Positions 1 to 9,159 of a DNA stretch of 64,000 bases are shown piece after piece; position 1 is the stretch's first letter, and each line of letters starts with the position of its first letter. Source of the stretch: Caballeronia turbans (GTDB taxonomy: Bacteria; Pseudomonadota; Gammaproteobacteria; Burkholderiales; Burkholderiaceae). A model generated the notes under the pieces. It saw only the letters and a program-made list of their open reading frames with translations, made no database searches and was not told where the DNA came from. Both the position numbers and the translations under genes were made by a program. The DNA is taken from positions 124,001 to 188,000 of the forward strand of contig FCOD02000003.1 in NCBI GenBank assembly GCA_001544655.2, written 5' to 3'.

Positions 1-369
1 GGCCTGCCGGTACGCTTCGTCGATATCCCACACGCGCAGCGCGGCGTGTGGCACGTCGAAAACTTCGCACAAGCCCTTGCTGATCGTCGCGGGCAACGCG
101 TACGGATCGCGCTGGGAAATCACGCGCACGGTCCAGCGGTTGAACTTGCTCGAGATGGTGTCGTTCTCGTGGCCGTAACGCAGCAGCTCGGCGAGACGCC
201 GTTCGAGTTGCTTGTTCTTGTCGCGCAGCATTTCCATCTGGCGTTCCTGCAGCGACACGGCGGCTTTGCCGTGCGGATTCGAAAGCCGGATGGTGCCGAG
301 CAGTTCCGCGTGCTCGGCAAAGAAATCGGGGTTGTCGAGCAGGTAGTCGGCGACTTCGCGTGGATTCAT
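1..369 (-). CDS. DUF484 family protein (3' part outside window)
   Basis: Only the first 123 codons are present; the gene runs off the left edge. The N-terminus (MNPREVADYLLDNPDFF) followed by a predicted coiled segment with QERQMEMLRDKN and LERRLAELL is typical of DUF484 proteins, which have a GAF-like fold and unknown biochemical role. The ATG at 369 lies 15 bp after the dapF stop on the same strand, so the two genes are probably one transcript. In related genomes DUF484 sits between dapF and xerC; xerC would be expected beyond the window edge. The family call is confident; function is unknown. Confidence 0.85.
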   Translation of the reverse strand, partial: MNPREVADYLLDNPDFFAEHAELLGTIRLSNPHGKAAVSLQERQMEMLRDKNKQLERRLAELLRYGHENDTISSKFNRWTVRVISQRDPYALPATISKGLCEVFDVPHAALRVWDIDEAYRQA

Positions 370-384
370 GGTGACGTGTATGCG

Positions 385-1257
385 TTAGACGATGCGATCG
401 AGCTCGATTTCACCCTCGAAAACGGTCGCGGCGGGGCCCGCCATGAAGAGCGCGGCGGATTCGTCGCGCGCGCCGCTCCAGCTGATGGTGAGCGTGCCTC
501 CATGTGTTTCGACGCGCACGGGCGTTTCGAGCAAGCCGCGGCGGATGCCGGCGGCCACCGCCGCGCATGCGCCCGTGCCGCACGCAAGCGTTTCGCCCGC
601 GCCGCGCTCGTAGACGCGCAGCTTCACCGAATGGCGATCGACGATCTGCATGAAGCCCGCGTTGACGCGCTTCGGAAACCGCGCGTGGCGCTCGATGAGC
701 GGACCTTCGGTCAGGACCGGATAAGCCTCGACATCGTCGACGATCTGCACCGCGTGCGGATTACCCATCGATACGACGGAGATCGGGCGCGTTTCACCAT
801 TCACGTCGAGCGGCCAGAGGGTGTCGTTGCCTTCCTTCCGGCCTTCGAGCCCTTGCGCGTCGAACGGGACGCGAGGCGGATCGAACACCGGCGTGCTCAT
901 GTCGACGACGACTTCGCCGTTTTCCTGCATCGTCAGCGTGATGATGCCGTTCTGCACCTGCACGCGCACGGTGGATGCGTCGGTCAGCCGGCGATCGCGC
1001 ACGAACTTCACGAAGCAGCGCGCGCCGTTGCCGCAATGCTCGACTTCGCCGCCATCGCAATTGAAGATGCGGTACTTGAAGTCGACGCCTTCGATGGTCG
1101 GCTTTTCGACGAGCAGCAACTGATCCGCGCCCACGCCGAAATGGCGGTTCGCGAGCGCGCGCACTTGCTCCGCGGTCAGATCGAGCGCCTGCGTGTAGCC
1201 GTCGAGCACGACAAAGTCGTTACCCGCGCCTTGCATCTTGGTGAATTTGAGTTTCAT
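385..1257 (-). CDS. dapF: Diaminopimelate epimerase
   Basis: This 290-aa protein converts LL- to meso-diaminopimelate, the last epimerisation before lysine and peptidoglycan synthesis, in the cytoplasm. It starts [20 protein letters not shown], the usual DapF N-terminus. The two catalytic cysteines sit in EHCGNGARC and LACGTGACA, and the length is normal. The open frame continues upstream past this ATG into lpxL, but MKLKF is the conserved start. Downstream DUF484 follows after 15 bp, and lpxL lies upstream on the same strand with about 50 bp between, so a lpxL-dapF-DUF484 operon is likely. Confidence 0.97.
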   Translation of the reverse strand: MKLKFTKMQGAGNDFVVLDGYTQALDLTAEQVRALANRHFGVGADQLLLVEKPTIEGVDFKYRIFNCDGGEVEHCGNGARCFVKFVRDRRLTDASTVRVQVQNGIITLTMQENGEVVVDMSTPVFDPPRVPFDAQGLEGRKEGNDTLWPLDVNGETRPISVVSMGNPHAVQIVDDVEAYPVLTEGPLIERHARFPKRVNAGFMQIVDRHSVKLRVYERGAGETLACGTGACAAVAAGIRRGLLETPVRVETHGGTLTISWSGARDESAALFMAGPAATVFEGEIELDRIV

Positions 1258-1310
1258 CGCGCTATTGTATGTGACCCGCCAGCGCGGCGTTTCGCGCCGC
1301 GCACACGCTT

Positions 1311-2195
1311 TTAGTAAAAGCTCGGCTCGCCCGGGGGCCGCGTCTTGAAGCGCTTGTGGACCCAGTAGTACTGCTCGGGCATGTGCGGAATCTGCTCTTC
1401 CAGGAACGCGTTCATGCGGCGCGCGTCGGCTTCGTCGTCGCCGGTCGGGTAGTTGTCCCACGGCTCGAAGATCTTCAGCCGATAACCCTTGTAATCCGGC
1501 AGAACCTCGCCGATGAACGGCACGACCTGCGCCTTGCCCGTCTTGGCAAGCCGGCCGACGGCCGTCAGCGTGCAGGTCGGAATCCCGAAGAACGGCACGA
1601 ACGTGGAGTTGCGCATGCCGTAGTCCATGTCCGCGCCGAGCATCACCGGCTTGCGGTCGCGCAGCCAGCGCAGCACGATGCGCGCGCTGTCGGCGCGGCT
1701 CGCCATGTCGGCGCCGAAGCGCGCGCGCTGCGTCTTGGCGAGCTCCTCGATCTGCGGATTCGAAAAAGGCTGATACAGCGATCCGCAGCGACGATGCAGC
1801 GAATAGTTCAGAAAAATCGACCCCGCTTCGATGCCGACGAAATGCAGGCCGAGAAAGAGCGTGGGCGGCAGATCGGGATCGGTTAGATCGACGGCGCTTT
1901 CCACCTGAATCAGCTTCTCGAGCTTTTTCGCCGAGCCGAACCATTGCACGCTGCGCTCGACATAACTGCGGATCGCGTGCCGGAAATGCTTCTGCGCGAT
2001 GTCCTCGCGCTTTTCGTCGGACCACTCCGGGAAGCACAGTTTGAGATTCGTGTGAACGATGCGCTTTCGGCGGCTTGGAATCTGATAGAGCAGCCAGCCG
2101 AGGGCGTCGCCGAAACGCGCGGTGATGCCGTACGGAATGAGCGCCAGAAACTTGAGAAAGCCGATGGCGAGCGCGACGCCGATGCGCCCTAGCAT
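1311..2195 (-). CDS. lpxL: Lipid A biosynthesis lauroyl acyltransferase (LpxL/HtrB family)
   Basis: This 294-aa inner-membrane protein adds a secondary acyl chain to Kdo2-lipid IVA. There is one hydrophobic N-terminal segment ([18 protein letters not shown]) and the acyltransferase HX4E motif in LHFVGIEAG. Later motifs ([36 protein letters not shown]) match the family. The start MLGRIGVAL was chosen over a longer open frame because the upstream extension is low-complexity and lacks family similarity. It is divergent from metK, with about 275 bp between them holding the metK promoter and leader. Confidence 0.93.
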   Translation of the reverse strand: MLGRIGVALAIGFLKFLALIPYGITARFGDALGWLLYQIPSRRKRIVHTNLKLCFPEWSDEKREDIAQKHFRHAIRSYVERSVQWFGSAKKLEKLIQVESAVDLTDPDLPPTLFLGLHFVGIEAGSIFLNYSLHRRCGSLYQPFSNPQIEELAKTQRARFGADMASRADSARIVLRWLRDRKPVMLGADMDYGMRNSTFVPFFGIPTCTLTAVGRLAKTGKAQVVPFIGEVLPDYKGYRLKIFEPWDNYPTGDDEADARRMNAFLEEQIPHMPEQYYWVHKRFKTRPPGEPSFY

Positions 2196-2272
2196 GAGCG
2201 GCTCCAGCGAACGGACGGACGGCCGCGAAGTGCGGATGGTTGATGCGTGGTGGATAGCGGCAAGCGTTCGGC

Positions 2273-2301
2273 TCTGTGAAAACAAGGGAAACCGGTATAA
2301 T
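2273..2301 (+). promoter_or_regulatory. Probable sigma70 promoter for metK
   Basis: A perfect -10 hexamer TATAAT is at 2296-2301. The -35 element at 17-bp spacing (2273-2278, TCTGTG) is poor. Transcription from here would begin near 2308 and give a leader of about 160 nt before the metK GTG, containing the two hairpins listed separately. Confidence 0.5.
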
Positions 2302-2341
2302 AAAACCTTCGCCGAGTTAATGGACAACTTGCGGGGCGAAG

Positions 2342-2381
2342 CGGGTCGGAGACTTCTGAACTTGTGGAAGTCGCCGGCCCG
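2342..2381 (+). promoter_or_regulatory. Hairpin 1 of the metK leader
   Basis: Bases 2342-2356 pair with 2367-2381: 14 pairs (one G-T) with a single A-G mismatch, closing a 10-nt loop. No U-run follows, so it is not a classical terminator. The TCTGAA at 2355-2360, which includes part of the loop, is complementary to TTCAGA at 2409-2414 in the 5' arm of hairpin 2, so an alternative pairing is possible. Confidence 0.5.
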
Positions 2382-2405
2382 GAAAGACATCCGCTAAAGC
2401 GTCGC

Positions 2406-2470
2406 CGCTTCAGACTCCAGACGAAGACGGCTACGTGAATATCAACCGTACTCAAATGGAGTCTGAAGCG
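2406..2470 (+). promoter_or_regulatory. Hairpin 2 of the metK leader, masking the Shine-Dalgarno
   Basis: CGCTTCAGACTCCA (2406-2419) is perfectly complementary to TGGAGTCTGAAGCG (2457-2470), a 14-bp stem around a 37-nt loop. The 3' arm contains the probable Shine-Dalgarno GGAG (2458-2461) and the first base of the GTG start codon (2470). If formed, this stem would block ribosome access, which suggests translational control of S-adenosylmethionine synthetase. The pairing is directly visible; the regulatory role is inferred. Confidence 0.6.
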
Positions 2471-3657
2471 TGTCGAACGACTATCTCTTTACTTCCGAAT
2501 CCGTTTCCGAAGGCCACCCGGACAAGGTCGCCGATCAAATCTCCGACGCCATCCTCGACGCCATCTTGTCGCAGGACAAATATTCGCGCGTCGCGGCGGA
2601 AACGCTCTGCAACACCGGTCTCGTTGTCCTCGCGGGCGAAATCACGACCACCGCCAACGTCGATTACATTCAGGTCGCGCGCGACACGATCAAGCGCATC
2701 GGTTACGACAACACCGACTTCGGCATCGACTATCGCGGCTGCGCGGTGCTCGTCGCGTACGACAAGCAATCGCCGGATATCGCGCAAGGCGTGAACAAGG
2801 CGCACGACGACAACCTCGATCAAGGCGCTGGCGACCAGGGTCTGATGTTCGGCTACGCGTGCGACGAAACGCCCGAGCTGATGCCGCTGCCGATCCACCT
2901 CTCGCACCGCCTCGTCGAGCGCCAGGCTAACCTGCGCCGCGACGGCCGTTTGCCCTGGCTGCGTCCGGACGCGAAGTCGCAGGTCACCGTGCGTTACGTC
3001 GACGGCAAGGCGCACTCCATCGACACCGTCGTGCTCTCCACGCAGCACTCGCCGGACATCGACCTGTCGCAGTTGCGCGAAGCGGTCATCGAGGAAGTCA
3101 TCAAGCCGACTCTGCCGAAGGAACTCATCAAGGGCGACATCAAGTTCCTGGTGAACCCGACGGGCCGTTTCGTCATCGGCGGTCCGCAAGGCGACTGCGG
3201 TCTGACGGGCCGCAAGATCATCGTCGATACGTACGGCGGCGCGGCTCCGCACGGCGGCGGCGCGTTCTCGGGCAAGGACCCGTCGAAGGTCGACCGCTCG
3301 GCGGCCTATGCGGGCCGTTATGTCGCGAAGAACATCGTTGCGGCGGGTCTCGCATCGCGCGCGCTGATTCAGGTCTCGTACGCGATCGGTGTCGCGCGTC
3401 CGACTTCGGTGATGGTGAATACGTTCGGCACGGGCCGCGTGTCGGATGCGGAGATCACGAAGCTCGTTCTCGAGCACTTCGACCTGCGTCCGAAGGGCAT
3501 CATCCAGATGCTCGACCTGCTGCGCCCGATCTACGAAAAGACGGCGGCGTACGGCCACTTCGGCCGCGAAGAGCCGGAATTCTCGTGGGAATCCGCGGAC
3601 AAGGCGCTCGTCCTGGCCGAAGCGGCGGGCACGGAACCGGTCGCGAGCGTGGCGTAA
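2470..3657 (+). CDS. metK: S-adenosylmethionine synthetase
   Basis: This 395-aa enzyme makes S-adenosylmethionine from ATP and methionine. It carries the signature segments [16 protein letters not shown] near residue 15, [12 protein letters not shown] near 118 and [19 protein letters not shown] near 258. The start is GTG at 2470 ([18 protein letters not shown]), since no in-frame ATG lies upstream at a sensible distance and GGAG sits 8 nt before it. The start region is buried in a strong stem. A terminator follows 27 bp after the stop. Confidence 0.98.
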   Translation: MSNDYLFTSESVSEGHPDKVADQISDAILDAILSQDKYSRVAAETLCNTGLVVLAGEITTTANVDYIQVARDTIKRIGYDNTDFGIDYRGCAVLVAYDKQSPDIAQGVNKAHDDNLDQGAGDQGLMFGYACDETPELMPLPIHLSHRLVERQANLRRDGRLPWLRPDAKSQVTVRYVDGKAHSIDTVVLSTQHSPDIDLSQLREAVIEEVIKPTLPKELIKGDIKFLVNPTGRFVIGGPQGDCGLTGRKIIVDTYGGAAPHGGGAFSGKDPSKVDRSAAYAGRYVAKNIVAAGLASRALIQVSYAIGVARPTSVMVNTFGTGRVSDAEITKLVLEHFDLRPKGIIQMLDLLRPIYEKTAAYGHFGREEPEFSWESADKALVLAEAAGTEPVASVA

Positions 3658-3684
3658 CGCCGTTCGCTGAACGAGCGGGACACG

Positions 3685-3716
3685 AACCGGCGAGCATTGC
3701 GCTCGCCGGTTTTTTT
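3685..3716 (+). terminator. Rho-independent terminator after metK
   Basis: AACCGGCGAGC (3685-3695) pairs with GCTCGCCGGTT (3701-3711) around a 5-nt loop, followed by a T-run to 3716. Confidence 0.9.
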
Positions 3717-3780
3717 ATGCCTTCGCGGCGCGATTATTGCGACTTCCACGGACGACACCCCCGCCGCCAATGGAACCGCC

Positions 3781-4896
3781 ATGCCGTTCGACTCGCTTCT
3801 CTCACCTGTCACCATCGGCAATCTGCAGTTGCCCAATCGCGTCGTCATGGCGCCGCTCACGCGCAACCGCGCGTCACAGCCAGGCGATGTGCCGTCCGAA
3901 ATGAACGCGCACTATTACGCGCAGCGCGCGAGTGCGGGTCTCATCGTCAGCGAGGCGACTCAGGTATCGCGGCAAGGTCAGGGCTATTTCGCGACGCCGG
4001 GCATCTATTCGGATGCACAGGAATCCGGATGGAAATCCGTCGTGGGCGCGGTTCATGCACGGCACGGACGCATTGCGTCGCAGTTATGGCATGTGGGGCG
4101 CGTGTCGCATCGATCGCTTCAGGAAGACGGCGCATCGCCCGTCGCGCCGTCCGCGGTGCGCGCGCGCAACACGCAGGTGTTCGTGAAATGCGAGGACGGC
4201 TCATACGCCATGACCGATGCCGACGAACCGCGCGCGCTCGAAGCCGATGAGCTGCCGGGCATCGTTCTGCAGTTCGTCGACGCCGCGCAGCGCGCGAAGC
4301 GTGCCGGCTTCGACATGATCGAAGTGCACGCGGCCAATGGCTACCTGCTGCATCAGTTCATGGCGACGGGCACCAACCGGCGCACGGACGACTATGGCGG
4401 CGGAATCGAAAATCGCGTGCGACTGGTCGTCGATGTGCTGGAGGCGGTGGCGGGCGTGATGGGCGCGCATCGCGTGGGCATACGCATTTCGCCGAACTTC
4501 ACGGAATTCGACCTGCAAGACGATGAAGGCGAGGCGTCATCGCTGTATCTGGCGCAGGAGTTGAAGCGCATCGGCGTCGCGTATCTGCATCTCGCGGAAG
4601 GAGACTGGGCGGGCGGCGCGCCGCTTTCGGAAGGCTATCGTCGCGCGCTGCGTGAGGCTTACGACGGCGCGATCATCGTCTGCGGCGAGTATACGGCGGA
4701 GGAGGCGGACGCGCGCATCGAGCGAGGTGAAGCCAATGCCGTGGCCTTCGGTCGCGCGTATATCGCCAATCCGGATCTGGTCGAGCGCTTCAGCGCAGGC
4801 GCGCCGCTCAACACGCCCGACGAGGCGACGTTCTACGGCGGTGGAGAAAAAGGCTACACCGACTACCCGGCACTCGACGACGCCAGGCCCGACTGA
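3781..4896 (+). CDS. Old Yellow Enzyme family NADH:flavin oxidoreductase (NemA-like)
   Basis: This 371-aa FMN-dependent ene-reductase has a full TIM barrel. The start MPFDSLLSPVTIGNLQLPNR is typical. The signature EVHAANGYLLHQFM near residue 180 carries the conserved His/Asn pair that binds the substrate carbonyl, followed by TNRRTDDYGGG. Members reduce activated alkenes such as N-ethylmaleimide, quinones or nitro esters using NAD(P)H; the physiological substrate cannot be read from sequence. The gene stands alone after the metK terminator and is convergent with a short minus-strand ORF. Confidence 0.93.
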   Translation: MPFDSLLSPVTIGNLQLPNRVVMAPLTRNRASQPGDVPSEMNAHYYAQRASAGLIVSEATQVSRQGQGYFATPGIYSDAQESGWKSVVGAVHARHGRIASQLWHVGRVSHRSLQEDGASPVAPSAVRARNTQVFVKCEDGSYAMTDADEPRALEADELPGIVLQFVDAAQRAKRAGFDMIEVHAANGYLLHQFMATGTNRRTDDYGGGIENRVRLVVDVLEAVAGVMGAHRVGIRISPNFTEFDLQDDEGEASSLYLAQELKRIGVAYLHLAEGDWAGGAPLSEGYRRALREAYDGAIIVCGEYTAEEADARIERGEANAVAFGRAYIANPDLVERFSAGAPLNTPDEATFYGGGEKGYTDYPALDDARPD

Positions 4897-4901
4897 GTCG
4901 C

Positions 4902-5252
4902 TCAGCGCGCGGCGAACGCGTACCAGCCGGCGCTGCTCGCCGACACGCGACGCGGACGGCGGCTCGTCAGCGCCGCCGCCTTCGGCTTGGGCGACGGTGC
5001 GCGCAGTTGCACCGGACGGCGCAAAAGCGCTCGCAACGACACCCGGCGCGAAGCCGTGCGCACGCGCAAATTGAAGAAGAAACCGCGGAACCACGACCGG
5101 ATGCCATCGACCGGATGCACGTTCTTCAATTGCTCGGCGAGCACCTGAGTGCGGGCGGAGTGATGACGCAACGCGCGGATCATGCCGCGGCGGGCAGGGC
5201 GCGCGGCCCGCGAGGCAACGCGAGTCAAGCCGATAGCGATTCGGTGGTTCAT
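4902..5252 (-). CDS. Small basic hypothetical protein
   Basis: An open frame of 116 codons starting MNHRIAIGLTRVASRAARPARRG, rich in Arg and Ala, with a possible helical segment VHPVDGIRSWFRGFFFN near the middle. No recognised domain. It is convergent with the Old Yellow Enzyme gene (5-bp gap) and opposite in direction to the PhyH gene. High GC alone can produce such frames, so it may not be translated; the gap would otherwise be unusually long. Confidence 0.4.
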   Translation of the reverse strand: MNHRIAIGLTRVASRAARPARRGMIRALRHHSARTQVLAEQLKNVHPVDGIRSWFRGFFFNLRVRTASRRVSLRALLRRPVQLRAPSPKPKAAALTSRRPRRVSASSAGWYAFAAR

Positions 5253-5562
5253 GTCAGCGGAGGTCGTTGCGTGGAAGCAGACTCGACGATAGTCGTCTCA
5301 AAAATAGCGTTCAAGGCTTCGATTCAACAGCGTTTGCCAAGTTGCACCGAATGAAGTGCCCAATGTACAAGACCTTTGTTACCCCGGTAAGTCCGCGTTT
5401 TCCCTGTCGATTTATGAAGCGGTTGCTGATGAAAATCGGCCGATGCATTGTCACACGGGCCTTCCCGCGCTGCCGGATTTACAATCGCCGTATTCGCCCT
5501 AATTCCGGATATAGCGTCGACGGCATGAATAAAATCGAAAGCCGTTGGAGGCAAGAACTGAA
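5253..5562. other. Intergenic region before the PhyH gene
   Basis: About 310 bp, more AT-rich than its surroundings. A Shine-Dalgarno-like GGAGG lies at 5547-5551 before the PhyH ATG. No other feature was recognised. Confidence 0.5.
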
Positions 5563-6339
5563 ATGTCTGATCAAAACGCGTTGAAATCGAAGAAAGAACA
5601 GGTGCGCGAACTGCGCGAAAAAGGCTATGTGATCGTTAAGGGACTGGTCACGAAGGAACGTTGCGATGCGATGCGCGAGGTCGCCCGCCAGCAACTCGCC
5701 GAGGCTGCTGCGCCCGTGGAGTTCGAGGCCGATCTGAAATATCCCGGCGCGCCCGATTCGAAGGACGCGCCCGGCGGACATACGGTGCGCCGTCTTCTCG
5801 ACGCTTACGTGCGGCATCCGCTCTTCGCGGAGTTCGCGACGTCACCCGACGTGCGCGGCTGGATGGAGCTGTATTTCGGCGAGACGCCGTATCTGTCGCG
5901 CGCACATCACAACTGCATGATGACGAAGCACCCCGCGTACGGCAGCCTGACGGGCTGGCATCGCGATGTGCGCTACTGGGCGTTCGAGCGCGACGATCTG
6001 GTATCCGCATGGGTCGCACTCGGTGACGAAAAGGTGGATAACGGCGCACTGTGGTTCGTGCCGACGTCGCACAAGCTGCCGTTTACGTCCGATCGCTTCG
6101 ACGAAGCCAAGTTCTTCCGCTCCGATCTGCCCGAGAATGCGGCGCTGATTCGCACGGCGGTGTCGCCCGAACTGGAAGCGGGCGATGTCGTCTTCTTCCA
6201 CTGCAACACGTTGCACTCGGCGGGCAAAAACCTCACCGATCAGGTGAAGTTCTCGCTCGTGTTCACGTATCGCGGCGCGAGCAACGTGGCGCTGCCCGGC
6301 ACGCGCTCGGCGTCGAAACCGGAAGTGCCGCTGGTCTGA
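5563..6339 (+). CDS. Phytanoyl-CoA dioxygenase (PhyH) family oxygenase
   Basis: This 258-aa protein belongs to the Fe(II)/2-oxoglutarate-dependent PhyH family. The iron ligands are visible as the HxD in GWHRDVRYW near residue 133 and the distal His in CNTLHSAGKN. The Arg in FTYRGAS near the end is the likely 2-oxoglutarate contact. Substrates in this family range from phytanoyl-CoA to ectoine and small metabolites, and nothing nearby specifies one. ATG 5563 was chosen over an upstream TTG because GGAGG is well placed before it. Confidence 0.85.
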   Translation: MSDQNALKSKKEQVRELREKGYVIVKGLVTKERCDAMREVARQQLAEAAAPVEFEADLKYPGAPDSKDAPGGHTVRRLLDAYVRHPLFAEFATSPDVRGWMELYFGETPYLSRAHHNCMMTKHPAYGSLTGWHRDVRYWAFERDDLVSAWVALGDEKVDNGALWFVPTSHKLPFTSDRFDEAKFFRSDLPENAALIRTAVSPELEAGDVVFFHCNTLHSAGKNLTDQVKFSLVFTYRGASNVALPGTRSASKPEVPLV

Positions 6340-6348
6340 GCGTTCAGT

Positions 6349-6552
6349 TCAGCGCTTCGACGGCAAAGCGAGGCCGATCAGCCCCGCGAGCGACGCGACG
6401 ATCCCGCCCGCGATCAGCCAGATGGTCTTGCTCGTGGGCGAGCCGGTGAAGAAGCGCGAGACGTCGTTGGAGAGCGAATGAAACGACTGGCCGCCGAAAT
6501 ACAGCAGCACGACGCCGCCGACAAGCAGCGCAACGGAAATCGCTCGGGTCAT
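6349..6552 (-). CDS. Small two-helix membrane protein, DUF3185-like
   Basis: This 67-aa protein has two hydrophobic stretches (ISVALLVGGVVLLYFGG and TIWLIAGGIVASLAGLIGLAL) separated by a polar loop containing SNDVSRFFTG. The layout matches the DUF3185 family, whose role is unknown. It lies just upstream of an MscS gene in the opposite orientation to the PhyH gene, so an inner-membrane location is likely. Confidence 0.75.
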   Translation of the reverse strand: MTRAISVALLVGGVVLLYFGGQSFHSLSNDVSRFFTGSPTSKTIWLIAGGIVASLAGLIGLALPSKR

Positions 6553-6617
6553 AACATGTTCTCGTAACTTGAGGGCGCGTCAGGTTAGCGGGTCTGCGCG
6601 GGCGCGTCCACTCCGCT

Positions 6618-7415
6618 TCAGGCGGCTTGCGCCTCTTCGCGCGTGTAGGGCTGGATCTTGCGCAGCAGATCGGCCATGACGTACTGATGATCGCTCCGGC
6701 TCGTCCACGCGCCGAGGTTGTACTTGACGCCGGTATCCGTGTAATCGGCGACCGCGACCCACGGCGCCGACGGCCCGTCCTGCACGATGCGCGCATCCTG
6801 GCTCATCAGGTTGCGCAATTCCGCGAGCACGGTTTCGACCTTCAGCCCATGCTGCGCCTGAAAGTTGATGACGACGCGCCGGCGATCGTTCGCGCTGTAG
6901 TTGGTAATGGCATTCGCCCAGATGAGGCTGTTCGGCACGAACATGACGATGCCGTCGGCTTTCGTGAGGCGCGTCGTGAACAGTCCGATTTCATTGACGG
7001 TCCCCGCCGTCGTGCCGACACCTTCGATGTAGTCGCCCACACGAAACGGCCGCAACAGCAGAAGCATCAGACCGGCCGCGATATTCTGCAATGTGCCCTG
7101 CAACGCGAGGCCGATGGCAAGACCGGCAGCGCCGAGCACGGTCAGGATGCTGGCTGCGGCAATGCCGAACTTGCCGAGCGCCGCGACGATGGCGACGACG
7201 CGGATCGCCCACATCGCCAGACTGGCCAGCACCGGCGTGAGCGTGGCGTCGACATTGGTGCGGCCGAGCGTGCGGCGCATCGCGTTCGCGACGGCGTTCG
7301 AAATCCACCATCCCACCGCGAGAATCAGGATCGCCAGCAAGATGTCGATGCCGTAGGTCACGGCGATTGCGGTGAAGGAGTCGTAGGCGGGGCGCAGTCT
7401 GTCGATCGAATCCAT
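6618..7415 (-). CDS. mscS: Small-conductance mechanosensitive channel (MscS family)
   Basis: This 265-aa inner-membrane protein would open under membrane tension to release solutes during osmotic downshock. Three N-terminal transmembrane helices are visible; the third, pore-lining one is Gly/Ala rich (VLGAAGLAIGLALQGTLQN near residue 100). It is followed by the MscS beta-domain (FRVGDYIEGVGTTAGTVNEIGLF) and PNSLIWANAITNYS. Length is close to E. coli MscS (286 aa). The start MDSIDRLRPAYDS is supported by family length. The small DUF3185 gene lies downstream on the same strand. Confidence 0.92.
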   Translation of the reverse strand: MDSIDRLRPAYDSFTAIAVTYGIDILLAILILAVGWWISNAVANAMRRTLGRTNVDATLTPVLASLAMWAIRVVAIVAALGKFGIAAASILTVLGAAGLAIGLALQGTLQNIAAGLMLLLLRPFRVGDYIEGVGTTAGTVNEIGLFTTRLTKADGIVMFVPNSLIWANAITNYSANDRRRVVINFQAQHGLKVETVLAELRNLMSQDARIVQDGPSAPWVAVADYTDTGVKYNLGAWTSRSDHQYVMADLLRKIQPYTREEAQAA

Positions 7416-7647
7416 GAGTCAGGTTCCTTGCAAAAGAATCTGCATTTGTCCCGATTCGTGTTCGATCGTTCCCATTACTGACCATTCGGCCGATGCCGAA
7501 TAGCGGGAACGCGAAGCGCGTCGTGCGCGCTTTGCCCCGATTGGCTTACCATTGACGCCCTTGGCAGGGCGCGTGCACACGCATATCCAGTGTGCTCTCC
7601 TGCCGGTCGCCGTCCGATCAATTCGCAATCCGCAGAGGAAATCCGTC

Positions 7648-8691
7648 ATGGCCTACGAAGCAGCGTCCGAGCGTTATACGCAGATGCAATACCGCACCTG
7701 CGGCAAGAGCGGGCTGAAGCTGCCCGCGCTATCGCTTGGTTTGTGGCACAACTTCGGCGATACGACGCCCATCTCGACACAACGCGACATTCTTCGCACC
7801 GCATTCGATCTCGGCATCACCCATTTCGATCTCGCGAACAACTATGGGCCGCCGTACGGCAGCGCCGAGGCGAACTTCGGGCGCATCTTCAAGGACGACT
7901 TCCGGCCGTATCGCGACGAACTGCTGATTTCGTCGAAAGCCGGCTGGGACATGTGGCCTGGCCCGTACGGCCAGGGCGGCGGCTCGCGCAAGTACGTGCT
8001 CGCGAGCCTCGATCAGAGCCTGAAGCGCATGGGCCTCGATTACGTCGATATCTTTTATTCGCACCGCTTCGACGCCGACACGCCGCTCGAAGAAACAGCA
8101 GGCGCGCTTGCGACGGCCGTGCATTCGGGCAAGGCGCTCTATGTCGGCATCTCATCGTATTCCGCGACGAAGACGCGTGAAATGGCGAAGCTGCTCGCGG
8201 AGCACAAGGTGCCGCTGCTGATCCATCAGCCGTCGTACAACATGTTGAACCGGTGGATCGAAGAGGAACTGCTCGACACGCTCGACGATGTCGGCGCCGG
8301 CAGCATCGCGTTCACGCCGCTCGCGCAAGGTCTGCTGACGAGCAAGTACCTGAACGGCGTCCCGCAGGACGCGCGCGTGAACAAGCCGGGCGGCGGGTCG
8401 CTCAAGCAGGAGCATCTGAGCGACGCGAACCTCGCGCACGTGCGCAAGCTCAACGAACTCGCCCAGAAGCGCGGCCAGAGCCTCGCCCAGATGGCGCTCG
8501 CGTGGGCGCTGCGTGGCGGGCGCGTGACGTCGGTGCTGATCGGCGCGAGCCGCGCGGAACAGGTCGCGGAGAACGTCGGCGCGCTGAAGAACCTCGAGTT
8601 CACGAAGGAAGAGCTCGCGGAGATCGATCAGCACGCGCAGGAAGGCGGCATCAATCTGTGGGAAAAGCCGTCGACGGATCAACGTATCTGA
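7648..8691 (+). CDS. Aldo-keto reductase, L-glyceraldehyde-3-phosphate reductase-like (YghZ/AKR14)
   Basis: This 347-aa NADPH-dependent aldo-keto reductase contains the AKR tetrad regions: DLANNYGPPYGSAEANFG (Asp, Tyr), ISSKAGWDMWPGPYG (Lys) and DIFYSHRFD (His). The insertion around WDMWPGPYGQGGGSRKY marks the YghZ subgroup, which reduces methylglyoxal and L-glyceraldehyde 3-phosphate. ATG 7648 has AGAGGAA upstream. It stands alone between the divergent mscS gene and the downstream fpr region. Confidence 0.9.
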   Translation: MAYEAASERYTQMQYRTCGKSGLKLPALSLGLWHNFGDTTPISTQRDILRTAFDLGITHFDLANNYGPPYGSAEANFGRIFKDDFRPYRDELLISSKAGWDMWPGPYGQGGGSRKYVLASLDQSLKRMGLDYVDIFYSHRFDADTPLEETAGALATAVHSGKALYVGISSYSATKTREMAKLLAEHKVPLLIHQPSYNMLNRWIEEELLDTLDDVGAGSIAFTPLAQGLLTSKYLNGVPQDARVNKPGGGSLKQEHLSDANLAHVRKLNELAQKRGQSLAQMALAWALRGGRVTSVLIGASRAEQVAENVGALKNLEFTKEELAEIDQHAQEGGINLWEKPSTDQRI

Positions 8692-9159
8692 CGCGCCGAG
8701 CCTTTCGCCAGGAGGGTATTTCGGGATAAGGACGGCGTCCGTTGCTATGATGCGGGCTCGGCGGCTTCTCGGCAGCGATCGCCGCCGGTCCTGGCCGCCG
8801 GCCATGCAGCCAGCAGAAAAGCGCACTTCTTCAGCACGCACGTTCGCCCACGAGGCACGCGTGCGCGCCTTTGCCGCCGTCATGACATTCGGACCGCGAA
8901 ACGGCTATCGGGTTAAAATAGCCGATTGCGCCGGGCTGTCTGGTTTTTTGCGCGACGTTCACGCATGGCGCGGCGTGAAACGCTGTCTTCGAATCTGGGT
9001 TTCGGGTCAATCGGCGACCTTCGCCCATTCGATCGTCCTGTTCGGGCAGCGCAGCGCCCCCGTAGCGCGCTTTATGTTCGACGCCGGCCCGGCGTGGCAT
9101 CGGCCGCAAATCAGCCGCGAGCGTCAGAGCGTCACCGTTTTCGCACAGTTCAAGAAGCC
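8692..9159. other. Intergenic region upstream of fpr
   Basis: Nearly 470 bp. Reading frames are open on both strands but none has a recognisable protein sequence or a Shine-Dalgarno. The stretch around 8908-8924 (GGTTAAAATAGCC) is a possible -10 for fpr. Nothing else was recognised. Confidence 0.5.

Noticed and set aside
46-1314. Long plus-strand open frame of 422 codons
   Set aside because: It is antisense to DUF484 and dapF, whose sequences carry clear family motifs; the frame is an effect of high GC.
2452-3558. Minus-strand frame of 368 codons over metK
   Set aside because: It lies wholly antisense to metK and its sequence is Arg/Asp/Val-rich shadow without any motif.
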